NCBI GenBank assembly: GCA_041674705.1 | Contig: JBAYVF010000005.1 | Span: forward strand, 1-64,000 | DNA from: Aquincolibacterium sp041674705 | GTDB taxonomy: Bacteria > Omnitrophota > Omnitrophia > Omnitrophales > Aquincolibacteriaceae | DNA: 64,000 bases | Direction of reading: 5' to 3' | Part shown: in pieces, positions 41,101 through 44,100 of the stretch | Position numbering within the stretch: position 1 is the first letter of the stretch | Layout of the letters: every line of letters begins with the position of its first letter | Position numbers and translations under genes: made by a program | Notes under the pieces: model-generated | Seen by the model: the letters and a program-made list of their open reading frames with translations, nothing else | What the model was told of the DNA's origin: nothing | Databases searched by the model: none

Positions 41101-44100
41101 GGAGAATATCTTCATATCCGGCAGGAGCTTCTGGACGAGGTGTACAGGCTTTTGAGCAGCGGAAATGAGGCCGACATATCTCAGGTTTTTGAGATGTATC
41201 GGAAAAGCAAGGAAGCTTCCAAAGGAAAAACAGAAGAATCGCGAACAGACGGGCAAAAGAAATACGATTCCTTTTTGGTCTATAAGCTGGTGGAGTCTAT
41301 TTCCAAGCGATTTCCGGATTTTAGCCCTGCCAAGAAAAACGCACAGAGGGTCCTCGCGCAGATCGTTGATTGGCAGCTCAAGCTTAAGCCGGAACAAAAA
41401 GAGGCTTTGGCACGGGCCCAAGATGTTTACCTTGAAAAATACAAGGAGCCGATGAGTCCCGCCTACGCGGCCTATGTGACCGCGATGATTCTTAGGGCCG
41501 ACCGTGAAAAGTTGAAGATCGCGGTTCGTGGTTCTGACGGGAGTGTGATCGGGGAACAATCCAACTTCGTTCTCGCATCTCAATTGACCGATGAAGAGAA
41601 GGAGAGGCTCTTAGGGGCTTTTGACTATAAAACCATTGTCGCAGATTCTGAAAACGAGCCGGAGGCCGCCAAAGCTTTTGTGACGATTCATTCCCTGGAT
41701 GGCGGGTTGGGGGAGAAACTGGTCCGCTATGTTTATAAGCAGATTCTTGTCGACGAAAATCTTGTGCCGCGCGAAGAAGTGGAATTTGACGAAAACGGGA
41801 AGGTCAAGAACGGAGCAAAGGGGACGGATACCGGCTTTGTGATCCATCATGAAGGGCAGCGTGTGTTTGTAAGTGTCGCCGAAGTCAAGATCTTGCAGAT
41901 GATCGAACGGGTGCGGACCGGCAAGATAGGCGGTGTTGGGTTTACGCCGCTTGTGAACAAGGATTCCAAGCCTTCTTATGAAAAACTTCTGGATCGCATT
42001 TGTCTCGAAGATCGTTTCAAAAGCACCGGGGATAAAAGGACTTATCGTCAGCTGCTTCAGGAACTTGGAGCGGAGGTCAATCCTCTTTATCTTCAACAGG
42101 ACTTACCGGGGATCGATGTGGAGACCAATCGTCCTGCCACAAATCCGGACGGTCTTTGGCAACCTGGCGGGCACGGACAGTTGGGTTTCAGTTTCCTTTA
42201 TAAACCGGAAGATTGGAAGCCCCGCCATGATGGGAAGTTCGACGTCCTTGCTTTTGTGAACGGGGACAATGTTAACGCGAGTCAGCTGGATCCTTCCATG
42301 ATCGGGATGATGGCCCGGAAAAAAATGCCGGTTGTCAAACTGACAACCATGGCGATGCCGATCGATAAAAAAGGCGGGAAAGATGGGCTCTTGCTTGAAA
42401 ACGGCAGTTTGAGAATCCCCCAGCAGATGGAGATCGCGGATGCTCAGGCATGGGGGAAGACCGAAGAAAATCTTTTTATTAAAGCTGGCCAGGAAGAAGG
42501 CTCCAAAATCTTCGGTGCAACCTCTGTCGGGAACCAGCCTTTCAACACCAATACGATCTATGTGGTGAAGGATTTTCTGTTTCCACTGCTGGCGGAAGTC
42601 AAAAAACTTTTGGGGGACGAACGCTATTATGCGGAAGTGATCGCGCCGACACTGATAAGCAAAGATACAAAAAAAGCCAAGGATGGGCGTAATTACAGGC
42701 CTCTGGATGCGGCGATCGGAACGGTTATCCACAACATGAACGAATTTTTCCTGAGACGCTTAGCGGTTCCCACGGGATGGCGTTCTATTGAAGACAAAAA
42801 AATCGCTGAGGTCATGAAAAAATACAGGTATGACCGGGTTCTTTACTTTTTTAACGTACCCCGGAGATTTTTTACGCCTCAAAAGAACCCGTTGGATGCC
42901 TATCTGCAGGCCTACGGCAATTATTTCAGTTTGGACCAAAAGGTCTGGATTTTGAGGGAAACATCTGAAGGGCTTGTTCCTCCCGAGTTTTCTGTTACCG
43001 CGCGGCAGAAGGCGAAGCCTGATGATGAGCGTGGTTTTTCATTCGATTCTGGGAAAGGTTATTGGAGCGAACTTCAGAACGTGATCGATTCGTTCGGAAA
43101 AAATTCGGATTGGTCATTTTTGAAAAAACTCGATATCGACGGGGATGTTTTGATTCGGGATGCCGTTTTGGCTGGAGATATTCATATTCAATCGGCCTTT
43201 GACGGCGTCTTCGCTCTTGACCAAGCTCCCGAAATGCAGCCGTTGCGAGGTGCCGATGGCCGTATTCGATTGAAAAACATCAAGGTGAGCATCTCGAAGC
43301 AGGGAGGGGTCTCTGTCACTCCGCGTTCGGAAATGCGGACGGGGAATGAGCTTGAGAGAGCCATTGCCCTCAGCCAGTTAGCGCTTTCGGAGCTTAAGCG
43401 GGATCTCAAAGAGGCCAAGAAGGCGGGGACTCTGGCCTTAATCCCGGGTCTGGAGCAAACGATCCGGCAAAAGGTGAATGACATTGTTCGGTATCAATGG
43501 ACATTGTCGGAAAACACAGTTGTTCAAGAGATCGTTCCGGAAATGATGAAGAAAATTTCTGAAAGAGAAATGGCTGTTCAAAAGAAGGATCTGAATAAGG
43601 CCGCACGCCTTGAGGTGGAACGGGCCTACTATGCGATAGCTCCCGTGGCTATTTCCATGGGGGTTGATCCGATCGGCATGTTGCGATTCTTATATGGGAT
43701 GGTACCTCTTAGCGAAGATCCGAATAAGAAGTTTATGGATATTTACGCGGCGTTTTTAACCGGGGACCAGGACAAGATCAAAGCTTCGAACCTTCAGATC
43801 ATTGGCCGGCCCATCAAGGATCTGGAAACGGCCCGTGAAATCTTTGCGGAAAAATTCGCTCCCTGGATCGCTGTTTTGCTCGAATTGCCCAAAGAAAAGA
43901 GTGCCGGGGTCAAGGTTTTCGCCCTCAAAAATTTTCTAGGGAACATGACAGGTTTTTATTTCGGGAATCGTGAAAAGGCCCTTCTCCCGGAGGCGGGGCG
44001 TCTCTTGACTGCGTGGGACAACTGGGTGAATCCCTCCAGAGTTCTCCCTGTGGCTCCTAGCATGCTTCAAGTGGGCGGGCTTAAGGTCGTAGTGCCGAAC

